This document shows positions 26,998-36,280 of a stretch of DNA of 64,000 nucleotides, one piece after another. A program made the position numbers and the translations under genes. The DNA lies in the NCBI RefSeq assembly GCF_013364195.1, contig NZ_CP054918.1:1105001-1169000 (forward strand), in the 5' to 3' direction. The notes beneath the pieces were generated by a model. That model was given only the letters and a program-made list of their open reading frames with translations. It was not told the DNA's origin and did no database searches. Within the stretch, counting starts at the first letter, position 1. Each line of letters starts with the position of its first letter. This DNA comes from Streptomyces sp. NA04227 (lineage in GTDB: Bacteria > Actinomycetota > Actinomycetes > Streptomycetales > Streptomycetaceae).

Positions 26998-27111
26998 GTA
27001 CCTCTGTGAGCCGTCCGGTTCGTGTACCTCTGCGACCGTCCGGCATCGGCCATCGCGCGGTCGCTGGACCTGGATTAGGCCCGTCCTAGGCCCAATGCCG
27101 GTGACTTAAGA

Positions 27112-27399
27112 CTAGGCCCGCTGCCGCCCGCCCCTCTTGCCCCGGCGCATGGCGCCCCAGGCCATTTCGCCCAGCCAGACCAGGGCCACGGCGCCGGCCA
27201 GCTGGAACAGGTGGCGCCACCAGTCGATTCCGTCGGTGGTGTCGACTCCGGCCGAACGGGCGACCGCGTTGCCGAGCACGGCACCGCCGATGCCCAGGAT
27301 CGTGGTCAGCCACAGCGGGATCTGCTGCTTGCCGGGGATGATGATCCTCGCGATGACACCCAGTACAAAGCCCAGGACGATGGCCCAGAACCAACCCAT
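27112..27399 (-). CDS. GlsB/YeaQ/YmgE-family stress membrane protein
   Basis: A 95-aa integral membrane protein with three predicted helices. It has the Gly-rich signature of the transglycosylase-associated family: WAIVLGFVLGVIARIIIPGK then LTTILGIGGAVLGNAVARS. The ATG at 27399 is supported by GAGGAGG eight bases upstream; the longer frame from 27657 is rejected. Homologues are induced by general or envelope stress. In this window the Asp23/AmaP stress genes are about 14 kb away rather than adjacent. Confidence 0.88.
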   Translation of the reverse strand: MGWFWAIVLGFVLGVIARIIIPGKQQIPLWLTTILGIGGAVLGNAVARSAGVDTTDGIDWWRHLFQLAGAVALVWLGEMAWGAMRRGKRGGRQRA

Positions 27400-27633
27400 G
27401 TTGTCGCCTCCTCGGGGCGGCGAGCTTGCGCGTGCACCGTCAGTTTCGGCCGATACTCCCGACGGCGCACGTCGGACGGCCGCCCGGGAGCCGGGTAAGA
27501 GGGGGGAGTGATCCGGCCAAGCGGCAACCCGCTCTCGTACGCACTCTGCGGGCGGCGTACCGTTGGTCTCGGTCGGGCCACCGTCGGCTCGGACCGGGGA
27601 GAGTCCGAGCGAGCGACGACAGGTGAGGCCCGC

Positions 27634-28047
27634 ATGCGCAAGCAGAACAGCCCCCAAGTCTTCCGCATCACAGGCGCCAGGCAGGGGCTGGCGGAGGATG
27701 TCCGCGGACGGCAGCGGCGCTACGTCATCTCCATGGGGATCCGTACGCTGTCGATCATCCTCGCGGTGCCCATGTGGGATGTGCAGCGCGAGTTCGCGAT
27801 CGTGTGTCTCGCGCTCGGCATCCTGCTGCCGTACGGAGCCGTGGTCATCGCCAACGCGGGCCGCGAGAACGTGCCGTCGCTACCCAACACCGCCTATGCG
27901 GCTCCGGCGCCGGCCCCGCCGAGCAGGCCCGAGCTCGTGGGCGTGATCATCCCGCCCGACGCGCCCACCACGCCTTCCACGGACGGCAGTTCCGGAACCG
28001 CGGCGTCCGGTACGAGTACCGCCGGCACCGCAAGTGAACAGAGCTGA
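27634..28047 (+). CDS. DUF3099 membrane protein
   Basis: A 137-aa protein with the actinobacterial DUF3099 domain: VFRITGARQGLAEDVRGRQR then two helices (YVISMGIRTLSIILAVPMW, EFAIVCLALGILLPYGAVVI) and a Pro/Ser/Thr-rich cytosolic or extracellular tail. The ATG at 27634 follows AGGTGAG. Function unknown in all species; the tail suggests an unstructured region. It is divergent from the GlsB-like gene. Confidence 0.85.
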   Translation: MRKQNSPQVFRITGARQGLAEDVRGRQRRYVISMGIRTLSIILAVPMWDVQREFAIVCLALGILLPYGAVVIANAGRENVPSLPNTAYAAPAPAPPSRPELVGVIIPPDAPTTPSTDGSSGTAASGTSTAGTASEQS

Positions 28048-28168
28048 CCGGGGAGCTTTCCGCCACCTCAAGAAAAGCTCAGAACAATCGTGTTGTTCCG
28101 GTCCCGGGCGACGGGTACCCCGTGACATACTTCATGGGCGCTCCGCATCCCCCGTCGGAGCGACGGAC

Positions 28169-28206
28169 CGACGCCGGGCAGCTCCCCCCGTGGCTGCCCG
28201 GCGTCG
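28169..28206 (+). terminator. Terminator after the DUF3099 gene
   Basis: CGACGCCGGGCAGC (28169-28182) pairs with 28193-28206, a 14-bp stem with a 10-nt loop. Confidence 0.85.
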
Positions 28207-28305
28207 CCTTGTCTGCGGGAGCCCAACTCGGCGCCGCCGCAGCGTACTTGGGGTACAACACACCGCACGCCCGGAGCATTCCACCCTCGGCACTACAGTT
28301 GACGT

Positions 28306-28566
28306 GTGAATCTCCCGCTCCCCCATGGTTCCTCGCCCGGCAACGGACCCGAGGAGCCCGCCGTCCCGCAGTGCTCGGCCAAGGGCTGCCGGGCGGACGC
28401 CGTGTGGGTGCTCGCCTGGAACAACCCGAAGCTGCACACCCCGGACCGGCGCAAGACCTGGCTGGCGTGTGCCGAGCACCGCGAGCACCTGTCGTCGTTC
28501 CTGGGAGTACGCGGCTTCCTGAAGGAAGTCGTCCCGCTGGACGAGTGGGAGGCGTCCCACTCCTGA
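28306..28566 (+). CDS. Small putative zinc-binding protein
   Basis: An 86-aa protein. Conserved-looking metal ligands are in QCSAKGCRADAVW and WLACAEHREHL (two Cys, then Cys and His), suggesting one zinc site. It ends FLKEVVPLDEWEASHS. Homologues in Streptomyces are sometimes labelled acetone carboxylase, which the sequence does not support. The GTG start at 28306 has no clear ribosome binding site; TACAGT six bases upstream could be a -10, making a leaderless message. It is convergent with moaA. Confidence 0.75.
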   Translation: MNLPLPHGSSPGNGPEEPAVPQCSAKGCRADAVWVLAWNNPKLHTPDRRKTWLACAEHREHLSSFLGVRGFLKEVVPLDEWEASHS

Positions 28567-28648
28567 GGCGGAAGGGCGCACACTCCTGAGGCAGGGGGCG
28601 TCGCACTCCTGAAGTCCGAAGTCCCCGGGGTGCGGAGCGTCGGTCTCC

Positions 28649-29638
28649 TCAGCCGCCGATGGCGGACATGGGGCGTTCCGGCTGGAGGAAGGTCGGGTCG
28701 TCCAGGCCCGAGCCCGCCTTCTTGCCCCACATGGCCCCGCGCCAGATCTCCGCGAGGTGTGCGTCGTCCGCGTCCGCGCGCAGGGCCGCGCGCAGATCGG
28801 TCTCCTCGGTGGCGAACAGGCAGGTGCGTACCTGGCCGTCGGCGGTGAGCCGGGTGCGGTCGCAGGCGGCGCAGAACGGGCGGGTCACCGAGGCGATCAC
28901 TCCGACGCGGTGCGGTCCGCCGTCCACGATCCAGCGCTCGGCGGGCGCCGAGCCGCGCTGTTCCTCGCCCTCGGGTTCCAGCCGGAACCGGGTCCGCAGC
29001 GAGGCCAGGATGTCCCCGGCGGTGATCATGCCCTCGCGGCGCCAGCCGTGCTGGGCGTCGAGGGGCATCTGCTCGATGAAGCGGAGCTCGTAGTCGTGCT
29101 CGATCGCCCAGGCCAGGAGGTCGGGTGCCTCGTCCTCGTTGAGGCCGGGCATCAGCACGCTGTTCACCTTCACCGGAGTGAGACCCGCCTCACGCGCCGC
29201 GTGCAGACCCGCGAGGACGTCGTGGTGGCGGTTACGGCGGGTGAGCGTGTGGAACACCTCGGGCCGCAGGGTGTCCAGGGAGACGTTGACGCGGTCCAGG
29301 CCCGCGGTCCGCAGCGCGGCTGCGGTGCGGCCGAGTCCGATGCCGTTGGTGGTCAGCGAGATCCTGGGCCGGGGTTCGAGGGCGGCGACCGCTTCGACGA
29401 TGCCGGGCAGACCGGGCCGGAGCAGGGGCTCACCGCCGGTGAAGCGGACCTCGGTGATGCCGAGGAGGCGTACGGCGATGTCCACCAGGCGGACGATCTC
29501 GTCGTCCGTGAGCAGGTCGGGCTTGGCCAGCCACTGCAAGCCCTCTTCCGGCATGCAGTAGGTGCACCGCAGATTGCAGCGGTCGGTCAGGGAGACGCGC
29601 AGGTCGGTGGCCACCCGTCCGTAGGTGTCGGCTAGCAC
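28649..29638 (-). CDS. moaA: GTP 3',8-cyclase MoaA (molybdenum cofactor)
   Basis: A 329-aa radical-SAM enzyme that converts GTP to (8S)-3',8-cyclo-GTP, the first step of molybdopterin synthesis. The N-terminal SAM cluster is DRCNLRCTYCMPEEG (CxxxCxxC), with FTGGEPLLRPGLPG nearby. The C-terminal cluster, which binds GTP, is FCAACDRTRLTADGQVRTC. The terminal Gly-Gly needed for activity is present (MSAIGG). The GTG at 29638 follows AAGGGGG; a second GTG at 29656 is in frame. No other moa gene lies nearby. Confidence 0.95.
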   Translation of the reverse strand: MLADTYGRVATDLRVSLTDRCNLRCTYCMPEEGLQWLAKPDLLTDDEIVRLVDIAVRLLGITEVRFTGGEPLLRPGLPGIVEAVAALEPRPRISLTTNGIGLGRTAAALRTAGLDRVNVSLDTLRPEVFHTLTRRNRHHDVLAGLHAAREAGLTPVKVNSVLMPGLNEDEAPDLLAWAIEHDYELRFIEQMPLDAQHGWRREGMITAGDILASLRTRFRLEPEGEEQRGSAPAERWIVDGGPHRVGVIASVTRPFCAACDRTRLTADGQVRTCLFATEETDLRAALRADADDAHLAEIWRGAMWGKKAGSGLDDPTFLQPERPMSAIGG

Positions 29639-29818
29639 TACGCCCCCTTCGCGCACGCCCGTGGAGTGCCCCGGGGCCGGGAGCGTCGTCGCTCGGGCCC
29701 GAGGTGCTCGTCGTCAGAGCCGTCGTCGGATCATCGGCGGGTGCGCCGGATCGTCAGAGCTCTTCCTGAGCCTACGTGACGACACCGACAGGACCGAAGG
29801 GCCCATCTCGCCAGGCAA

Positions 29819-29862
29819 TACGCGGGCGCCGCCGCCGGTGGTCCGGCGACGGCGCCCGCGTA
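29819..29862. terminator. Terminator after actP
   Basis: TACGCGGGCGCCG (29819-29831) pairs with 29850-29862, and CGCCGG/CCGGCG pair inside the loop. It lies 15 bp after the symporter stop. Confidence 0.85.
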
Positions 29863-29876
29863 CGGCGTGGGTCCGG

Positions 29877-31496
29877 TCAGTGCGCCCCGGTCCCGGTGAG
29901 CGAACGCACCTCCAGCTCGGCGTACTTGGCGGCGTCCGGCTCCTCCTTGGACAGGATGGTGCCGAGCCAGCCGAGTACGAAGCCAACCGGGATGGAGATC
30001 AGGCCGGGGTTCTCCAGCGGGAACCAGTGGAAGTCGACGTCCGGGAACATCGAGGACTCCTTGCCGGAGACCACCGGCGAGAACAGCACCAGGCCGACCG
30101 CGGTGACCAGGCCGCCGTAGATCGACCACAGCGCGCCCTGGGTGGTGAACCGCTTCCAGAACAGGCTGTACAGGATCGTCGGCAGGTTGGCGGAGGCGGC
30201 GACCGCGAAGGCGAGGGCGACCAGACCGGCGACGTTGAGGTCGCGGGCGAGGGCGCCGAGGCCGATGGAGACGATGCCGATGAGGACGGTGGCCCAGCGG
30301 GCGGCCCGTACCTCCTCCCGATCGGTGGCCTGGCCCTTCTTGATCACATTGGCGTAGATGTCGTGCGCGAAGGACGAGGACGAGGCCAGGGTCAGGCCCG
30401 CGACGACGGCCAGGATGGTGGCGAAGGCGACCGCGGAGATCGAGGCGAGCAGGATGGCGCCCCAGGTCGAGTCCACGCCGCCGAGATGCAGGGCGAGCAG
30501 GGGGGCCGCGGTGTTGCCCGCCTTGTTCGAGGTGGTGATCTCCCCTGGGTCGATCAGGGCGGCGGCGCCGAAGCCGAGTGCGATCGTCATCAGGTAGAAG
30601 GCGCCGATGATGCCGATCGCCCAGTTCACCGACTTACGGGCGGCCTTGGCGGTGGGCACCGTGTAGAAGCGGATGAGGATGTGCGGCAGTCCCGCGGTGC
30701 CGAGGACCAGGGCGATGCCGAGCGAGATGAAGTCGAGCTTGGTCGTCGAGTCGACGCCGTACTTCAGTCCCGGTTCCAGGAAGGCCGAGCCCTTGCCGCT
30801 GTTGTCGGCCGCCGAGCCGAGCAGGTCGGAGAGGTTGAAGTCGAACTTCAGCAGCACCAGGAAGGTGATGAGGAGGGCGCCCGCGATCAGCAGCACCGCC
30901 TTGACCATCTGCACCCAGGTGGTGCCCTTCATGCCGCCGATGGTGACGTAGACGATCATCAGGACGCCGACCAGCGCGACGATGGCGATCTTGCCCGCGT
31001 CGCTGGTGATGCCGAGCAGCAGGGAGACCAGGACTCCGGCTCCGGCCATCTGCGCGAGCAGGTAGAAGATCGAGACGACGATCGTCGAGGTGCCCGCGGC
31101 GGTGCGTACGGGGCGCTGGCGCATCCGGTAGGCGAGGACGTCGCCCATCGTGTAGCGGCCGGAGTTGCGCAGCGGCTCGGCGACCAGGAGCAGGGCCACC
31201 AGCCAGGCGACCAGGAAGCCGATCGAGTAGAGGAATCCGTCGTAGCCGAAGAGGGCGATGGCCCCGGCGATGCCGAGGAAGGAGGCGGCGGACATGTAGT
31301 CGCCGGAGACCGCGAGGCCGTTCTGGAATCCGGTGAACTGCCGTCCGCCGGCGTAGAAGTCGGCCGCGTCCTTGGTCTGCCTGCCCGCCCAGACGGTGAT
31401 GACCAGGGTGGCCAGGACGAAGACGGCGAACAGCGAGATGATCAGCGGCCGGTGTTCGCTGGCCTCGTTCGCGGCCAGGGTGAAGTCCGGGCTCAT
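29877..31496 (-). CDS. Cation/acetate symporter (SSS family, ActP-like)
   Basis: A 539-aa sodium:solute symporter with about 13 transmembrane helices. Family motifs include VSGDYMSAASFLGIAGAIAL near residue 75 and GGMKGTTWVQMVKAVLLIAG. It should import acetate or related short monocarboxylates. The ATG at 31496 overlaps the stop of the DUF485 gene as ATGA, the standard YjcH-ActP pairing. That pairing, plus the palindrome near the operon promoter, points to joint regulation by carbon source. Confidence 0.93.
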   Translation of the reverse strand: MSPDFTLAANEASEHRPLIISLFAVFVLATLVITVWAGRQTKDAADFYAGGRQFTGFQNGLAVSGDYMSAASFLGIAGAIALFGYDGFLYSIGFLVAWLVALLLVAEPLRNSGRYTMGDVLAYRMRQRPVRTAAGTSTIVVSIFYLLAQMAGAGVLVSLLLGITSDAGKIAIVALVGVLMIVYVTIGGMKGTTWVQMVKAVLLIAGALLITFLVLLKFDFNLSDLLGSAADNSGKGSAFLEPGLKYGVDSTTKLDFISLGIALVLGTAGLPHILIRFYTVPTAKAARKSVNWAIGIIGAFYLMTIALGFGAAALIDPGEITTSNKAGNTAAPLLALHLGGVDSTWGAILLASISAVAFATILAVVAGLTLASSSSFAHDIYANVIKKGQATDREEVRAARWATVLIGIVSIGLGALARDLNVAGLVALAFAVAASANLPTILYSLFWKRFTTQGALWSIYGGLVTAVGLVLFSPVVSGKESSMFPDVDFHWFPLENPGLISIPVGFVLGWLGTILSKEEPDAAKYAELEVRSLTGTGAH

Positions 31497-31861
31497 GCGC
31501 CGCCCTCCAAACGGGACTTGATGGCCTCCGCCTTCGGGTCGAGCTTGGCCGAGGCGTGCCGGGAGTACCACCAGGCGATCAGGAAGGTGGTCAGGAACTG
31601 GGCGAGGCCGAGGACCAGGGCGACGTTGATGTTGCCGAAGAGTTTCTCGCCCATGAAGTCGTTCGCGTAGATGGACAGCAGGACGTACGCGAGATACCAG
31701 GTGACGAAGCCGACGGTCAGGGGAAAGGCGAAGGAGCGGTGGGCGCGGCGCAGTTCACCGAATTCGGCGCTGTGCTGCACCTCGGTGTACTCCTCGGCCG
31801 AGAGCGGCGAGGGCGGTCCGCTCGGGCCGCCCTTCGACGGGGCTGTTGGTTCGGTGGCCAC
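31493..31861 (-). CDS. DUF485 membrane protein (YjcH-like)
   Basis: A 122-aa protein with a hydrophilic N-terminus (about 40 residues) and two transmembrane helices: FAFPLTVGFVTWYLAYVLLS and INVALVLGLAQFLTTFLIAW. This is the DUF485 partner that almost always precedes ActP symporters. The GTG at 31861 has GAGGAGA five bases upstream. Its stop overlaps the symporter start, so both are made together, probably as a complex. Confidence 0.9.
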   Translation of the reverse strand: MATEPTAPSKGGPSGPPSPLSAEEYTEVQHSAEFGELRRAHRSFAFPLTVGFVTWYLAYVLLSIYANDFMGEKLFGNINVALVLGLAQFLTTFLIAWWYSRHASAKLDPKAEAIKSRLEGGA

Positions 31862-31988
31862 GATCTCTCCTCGCGGGTCGGCACGTGGACGGTGGGGCGG
31901 GGGCGACGGGGACGGCTGGGACGGCGTCCGGTCCGTGGAGGGGACCAACGGCGCGGGCGGGCAGGGCAGTTCACGGCGGCGTGAGCCA

Positions 31989-32037
31989 GGTCACGTGACC
32001 GTCTGGCGATGTTAGGGCCCCCGGGCGTGATCCAAAA
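31989..32037 (-). promoter_or_regulatory. Predicted promoter and palindromic operator of the DUF485-actP operon
   Basis: On the minus strand TTTGGA (32037-32032) and TAACAT (32014-32009) are spaced by 17 bp, giving a start near 32002. A perfect 12-bp palindrome, GGTCACGTGACC, at 31989-32000 would cover the first transcribed bases. The regulator is unknown. Confidence 0.5.
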
Positions 32038-32126
32038 GGGGCGTGAATCAGCTCGTTGAGCGCTCTCCACGCCGGAAGGAATTCACCGGACACCGGCCAC
32101 CCGTTCGGTTTTCTTCCGGGAAAACA

Positions 32127-32154
32127 TTGCTGGCCAGGGAGGACGGGATATAGC
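32127..32154 (+). promoter_or_regulatory. Possible promoter of the subtilase gene
   Basis: TTGCTG (32127-32132) and TATAGC (32149-32154) are separated by 16 bp, about 90 bp before the peptidase start. This is a sequence match only. The rest of the 381-bp gap 31862-32242 shows no gene. Confidence 0.35.
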
Positions 32155-32242
32155 TTCACCCTGACCTTTCGGTCGTGTACCCGCCCGAGCACCACCTGTG
32201 TTCGGGCTGTTCCGTATCCGGATGATGTGGAGACCCCACCCC

Positions 32243-33772
32243 ATGAGTCCTCGTTTGAGTCCTCGTTCCAGACGCGGCCTGGCACTCGCCGTGCCGCTTT
32301 CGCTGGCTCTCACCGCGGCGGTCGGCGGGGTTCTGCCCGCCACCGCGGCCGCCGAGCAGCCGGCCCGCGCGACCGCCGAGGCGGACGCGCCCGAGCTTGC
32401 CTACGTCGTCAATACCCGCCCCGGCAACGGCACTGTCGAGGCGGTCAAGAAGGCGATCGCCAAGGCGGACGGCAAGGTCGTCGTCGCGTACCCGAAGATC
32501 GGCGTCATCGTGGTGCACTCCGCGAACGCCGACTTCGCCGCGACCATACGCAAGGCGCGCGGCGTGCAGTCGGCCGGCGCCACCCGCACCACCCCGCTCA
32601 GTCAGGCCCGCACCACCGACGAGGGCGCACCGCAGTACCTCCCGGCGTCCGCCGGGACCTCGCGCGTCGCCGCCGCCGGCCAGGAGCCGCTCGAGGCGAA
32701 CCAGTGGGACCTGCGCGCGATCGGCGCCGACAAGGCCGCCGAGATCAACCCGGGCAGCCGCAAGGTGACGGTCGGCGTCATCGACACCGGCGTGGACGAC
32801 ACGCACCCCGACCTCGCGCCCAACTTCTCGGCCTCGCAGTCCGCGAACTGCGTCGGCGGCAAGGCGGACACCACGCCCGGCGCCTGGCGCCCGTACAAGC
32901 CGGAGGAGGACTACCACGGCACGCACGTGGCCGGTGAGATCGCGGCCGCGCGCAACGGCGTCGGTGTCGCGGGTGTCGCCCCGGGCGTGAAGGTCTCCGG
33001 TATCAAGGTGAGCGACCCGGTCAACGGTCTGTTCTACCCGGAGAGCGTGGTCTGCGCCTTCGTGTTCGCGGCCGACCGCGGCATCGAGATCACCAACAAC
33101 AGCTACTACGTGGACCCGTGGCTGTACAACTGCGTCGACGACCCGGACCAGAAGGCCATCGTCGACGCCGTGAACCGCGCCCAGCTCTACGCCAAGCGCA
33201 AGGGCACGCTGAACCTGGCCTCGGCCGGTAACTCCAACCACGACCTGGACGCGGACGAGATCCTCGACGACTCCAGCCCGGACGACTCCACCCCGGTGCC
33301 GCGGACGATCGACCCGCACAAGTGCTTCGACATCCCGACCCAGCTCCCGGGTGTGGTCACGGTCAGCGCGACGGGTGTGCAGAACCTCAAGTCGTACTAC
33401 TCCAGCTACGGCAACGGCGTCGTCGACGTCGCCGCGCCGGGTGGCGACAAGTACCAGATTCCGGACACCCCGGAGAAGAACGGCCGGATCCTGTCCACCA
33501 TGCCGAACGGCAAGTTCGGTTACCTCCAGGGCACCTCGATGGCCTCGCCGCACGCCGCCGGCGTCGCCGCGCTCCTGAAGAGCACCCACCCGGACGCCTC
33601 CCCCGCGCAGCTCCAGCGGCTGCTCAAGGCCCAGGCCGACAACCCGGGCTGCCCGACCGAGCCGTACGACCCCGACGGCAACGGCACCGTCGACTCCACC
33701 TGTGTGGGCGACGACGAGGTCAACGGCTTCTACGGCCACGGCATCGTCAACGCGCTCAAGGCGGTGAAGTGA
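32243..33772 (+). CDS. Secreted S8 family serine peptidase (subtilase)
   Basis: A 509-aa extracellular protease. A signal peptide with a basic start (MSPRLSPRSRRG) and hydrophobic core (LALAVPLSLALTAAVGGVL) is followed by an I9-like propeptide (about residues 50-115: LAYVVNTRPGNGTVEAVKKA). The catalytic triad is Asp181 (VGVIDTGVDDTHPDL), His225 (YHGTHVAGEIAA) and Ser432 (LQGTSMASPHAAG). Three in-frame ATG codons precede it; 32243 gives the most usual signal peptide. It resembles the secreted subtilases of Streptomyces that also act on subtilisin inhibitor or during aerial growth, but the specific role is unknown. Confidence 0.94.
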   Translation: MSPRLSPRSRRGLALAVPLSLALTAAVGGVLPATAAAEQPARATAEADAPELAYVVNTRPGNGTVEAVKKAIAKADGKVVVAYPKIGVIVVHSANADFAATIRKARGVQSAGATRTTPLSQARTTDEGAPQYLPASAGTSRVAAAGQEPLEANQWDLRAIGADKAAEINPGSRKVTVGVIDTGVDDTHPDLAPNFSASQSANCVGGKADTTPGAWRPYKPEEDYHGTHVAGEIAAARNGVGVAGVAPGVKVSGIKVSDPVNGLFYPESVVCAFVFAADRGIEITNNSYYVDPWLYNCVDDPDQKAIVDAVNRAQLYAKRKGTLNLASAGNSNHDLDADEILDDSSPDDSTPVPRTIDPHKCFDIPTQLPGVVTVSATGVQNLKSYYSSYGNGVVDVAAPGGDKYQIPDTPEKNGRILSTMPNGKFGYLQGTSMASPHAAGVAALLKSTHPDASPAQLQRLLKAQADNPGCPTEPYDPDGNGTVDSTCVGDDEVNGFYGHGIVNALKAVK

Positions 33773-33866
33773 CCGCCACGGTCGCTCGCTTTGGCCGACG
33801 CGGTCGCTGATGCCGACCGCCGACTGCCGCTGAACCGGCGCACGGCGTAACACCACGCGGGTTCAC

Positions 33867-33912
33867 CTCCGGCCGGGATCAGGGGACTTGACTCCCCCGG
33901 TCCCGGCCGGAG
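33867..33912. terminator. Terminator after the subtilase gene
   Basis: CTCCGGCCGGGA (33867-33878) pairs with 33901-33912, with an AGGGG/CCCCC pairing in the loop. Confidence 0.8.
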
Positions 33913-33980
33913 TCCGTACGCACCCGCCCGGCACCCGCCCGGTGGATGCGCGCACCGCGCCCGTCCTGCATAGTGCGCGC

Positions 33981-35468
33981 ATGGATCAACACCCCTGGCT
34001 GCACGGCACCCACGACGTATGGACCACGCTCGGCGGCGACCCCTCGGCGCTTGCGCGGCTCTCGCTGGTGGCCCGTGCGGGGGCGCTACCCGCGCGGCTT
34101 CCGGTACGGGAGCTGGCCCGTGCCTGTGTGGCCACCTGCTCGCTGGCGGCCACCGAACTCGCCGCGCGCCGGTACGGCGGAGCGCCCGGCCGGGTCCGCC
34201 TGGACGACGGGTCGCTCGCGACGGCCTTCACCAGTGAGCGCCAATTGCGGATCGGCGCGGCCACTCCGGAGAACTTCGCGCCCCTGTCGCGCATCTGGCG
34301 CACCGCCGACGGCTGGCTGCGCACCCACGCCAACTACCCGCACCACAGGGCCCGTCTGCTGTCCGCGCTGGGACTGAGCGAGGCGGAGGCCACACCCGAG
34401 TTCGTGGCTCCGATGATCGCGGAGCGGTCCGGCACCGAGATCGAGGACCTGGTGTACGCGGCCGGGGGCATCGCCGTGGCCCTGCGCACCCCCGAGGAGT
34501 GGGAGCGGCACGAGCACGGCGCCGCGGTCGCCGCGCGGCCGCTCCTTGTGCGCGAGCCGCTGCCGGGCACCCGGTCACGGCCGCTGCCCGCGCACCCGGC
34601 GACCTCGCCGCTGCTTCCGGCCGCCGGGCTGCGCGTACTCGATCTGACCCGGGTCATCGCAGGTCCGGTCGCCACCCGCACCCTCGGCCTGCTCGGCGCG
34701 GACGTCCTGCGAATCGACTCGCCCCGGCTGCCCGAACTCGCGGACCAGCACGCCGACACCGGCTTCGGCAAGCGTTCCGTCCATCTGGATCTGGCCGAGG
34801 ACACCGACCGCCGCACCTTCGAGGAACTGCTGTCCTCGGCGGACGTGGTGGTCACCGGTTACCGGCCCGGCAGCCTGGACCGGTTCGGCCTGTCACCGGC
34901 CGCGCTGGCCGAGCGGCGCCCCGGTCTGGTGGTCGCGCAGCTCTCGGCCTGGGGCGAGCAGGGGCCCTGGCACGAGCGGCGCGGATTCGACAGTGTGGTG
35001 CAGTTCGCCACCGGGATCGCCGCCGCCGAGTCCGTGGACGGACGCCCCGGGGTACTGCCCGCACAGGCCCTGGACCACGGCACGGGCTACCTCCTGGCCG
35101 CCGCCGTCCTGCGCGCCGTCTCGGACCAGACCGACGGGGCGGGCACCGTGAGCCTGCGCTTCGCCCTGGCGCACACGGCCCGCTGGCTCACCCACGGGCT
35201 CACCCGGCCCACCGGCACGGTCGGCCACACGGTCACCCCCGGACCCGACGGCGCGGGTCTGCCGGTACCGCACACAGACGGAGACTCCGTACCCGCGCGG
35301 CTGGGCGAGGCGTACGACTCCGCGGCGCCCGAACCCTGGCTTACCGAGACCAAGACTCCGCTGGGGCGTCTGCGGCACGCCCGTACGCCCGTCGCCTTCA
35401 CGGACGGGCCGGAGGACTGGACGCGTGGCCCCGGGGTGAACGGCTCGGACGCGGCGCTGTGGGTCTGA
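33981..35468 (+). CDS. Family III CoA transferase (CaiB/BaiF-like)
   Basis: A 495-aa protein built of two CaiB-like parts. The N-terminal 205 residues resemble a degraded half-domain, and the C-terminal part is a clear CoA-transferase domain: LRVLDLTRVIAGPVATRTLG then LLGADVLRID, FGKRSVHLDL, VVVTGYRPGSLDRFGLSPAA, and GFDSVVQFATGIAAAE with the likely catalytic Asp. It should move CoA between carboxylic acids; the substrate is unknown. The ATG at 33981 is chosen since upstream sequence is a terminator. Some relatives act in racemisation of 2-methylacyl-CoA. Confidence 0.88.
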   Translation: MDQHPWLHGTHDVWTTLGGDPSALARLSLVARAGALPARLPVRELARACVATCSLAATELAARRYGGAPGRVRLDDGSLATAFTSERQLRIGAATPENFAPLSRIWRTADGWLRTHANYPHHRARLLSALGLSEAEATPEFVAPMIAERSGTEIEDLVYAAGGIAVALRTPEEWERHEHGAAVAARPLLVREPLPGTRSRPLPAHPATSPLLPAAGLRVLDLTRVIAGPVATRTLGLLGADVLRIDSPRLPELADQHADTGFGKRSVHLDLAEDTDRRTFEELLSSADVVVTGYRPGSLDRFGLSPAALAERRPGLVVAQLSAWGEQGPWHERRGFDSVVQFATGIAAAESVDGRPGVLPAQALDHGTGYLLAAAVLRAVSDQTDGAGTVSLRFALAHTARWLTHGLTRPTGTVGHTVTPGPDGAGLPVPHTDGDSVPARLGEAYDSAAPEPWLTETKTPLGRLRHARTPVAFTDGPEDWTRGPGVNGSDAALWV

Positions 35469-35569
35469 GGTACAGGTCCGCTCGGGTCCCGGTGTGCAGC
35501 GCGCGTGCACGGCCGGCCCCGAGAGGGAACGACGGCCTCAAGTACGCGGCCGCCGGGGCCTGTTGGCGT

Positions 35570-36280
35570 TCAGTCCCGGGTCCGGTCAGCCGCTGCTCGC
35601 AGCACACCCGTCGTCAGGAGGTACTGGGCGGCGAGGTAGGTGAGCATGACCCACAGGTCGGGGCGGGGCGCTTGCGGCCACTCGGCGACCGAGGTGGCGA
35701 TGAGGCTGTCGGACAACAGGAACAGCGCCCCGCCCGCGCCCGCGACCAGGCCGAGCCGGGTGGAGCCGAGGGCCATGGCGGTGAGCAGCAGGCTGTACCC
35801 GGCGACGGGGGCACGCATGTCCGCGGGCAGGTCGGGCCAGAGCAGGACGACCATCGCGACCAGCCCGGCCGCGTACAGGAGGCCGAGCAGCAGCCCCTTG
35901 CGGCGCGGGGTGTGGCCCTGCCCGAGCCGTCGGAAGAGCAGCAGGTAGCAGACGTGGCCGCAGGCGAAGGAGCCCATCCCGGCGAGGAACGCGAGGTCGT
36001 GGCCGAACAGAAGCAGGACGTCGCCGCCCCAGCCGAAAAGCAGCGCGGCGAGCAGGGTACGCGGGGCGCCGAGGAGCGCGGCGTGTGCCACGAGCAGCGG
36101 CATGAGCAGGGGTTTCAGCGCCGCGTGCCCGGGCCCGAGGTCCGCGAGCAGCACCACGAGGTCGCCCAGGCAGACGAGCACGAACGCCGGGAGCAGCAGC
36201 GCCCCGAACCGGTTGCCCATGGGACCGGTCGCGGCCGATGCCTCCGCGGAACTGTCCGCGGGCGTGGGGAACCCGGTCAT
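35570..36280 (-). CDS. Lysoplasmalogenase (YhhN family)
   Basis: A 236-aa integral membrane protein with eight predicted helices and the YhhN/TMEM86 pattern: LLPAFVLVCLGDLVVLLADL, LLFGWGGDVLLLFGHDLAFL then AGMGSFACGHVCYLLLF, and FLLSDSLIATSVAEWPQAPR. The conserved Asp residues (GGDVLL, LSDSLIA) are the proposed catalytic sites. Eukaryotic members hydrolyse the vinyl-ether bond of lysoplasmalogens; the bacterial substrate is less certain. GGAGG lies ten bases before the ATG at 36280. Confidence 0.88.
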   Translation of the reverse strand: MTGFPTPADSSAEASAATGPMGNRFGALLLPAFVLVCLGDLVVLLADLGPGHAALKPLLMPLLVAHAALLGAPRTLLAALLFGWGGDVLLLFGHDLAFLAGMGSFACGHVCYLLLFRRLGQGHTPRRKGLLLGLLYAAGLVAMVVLLWPDLPADMRAPVAGYSLLLTAMALGSTRLGLVAGAGGALFLLSDSLIATSVAEWPQAPRPDLWVMLTYLAAQYLLTTGVLRAAADRTRD

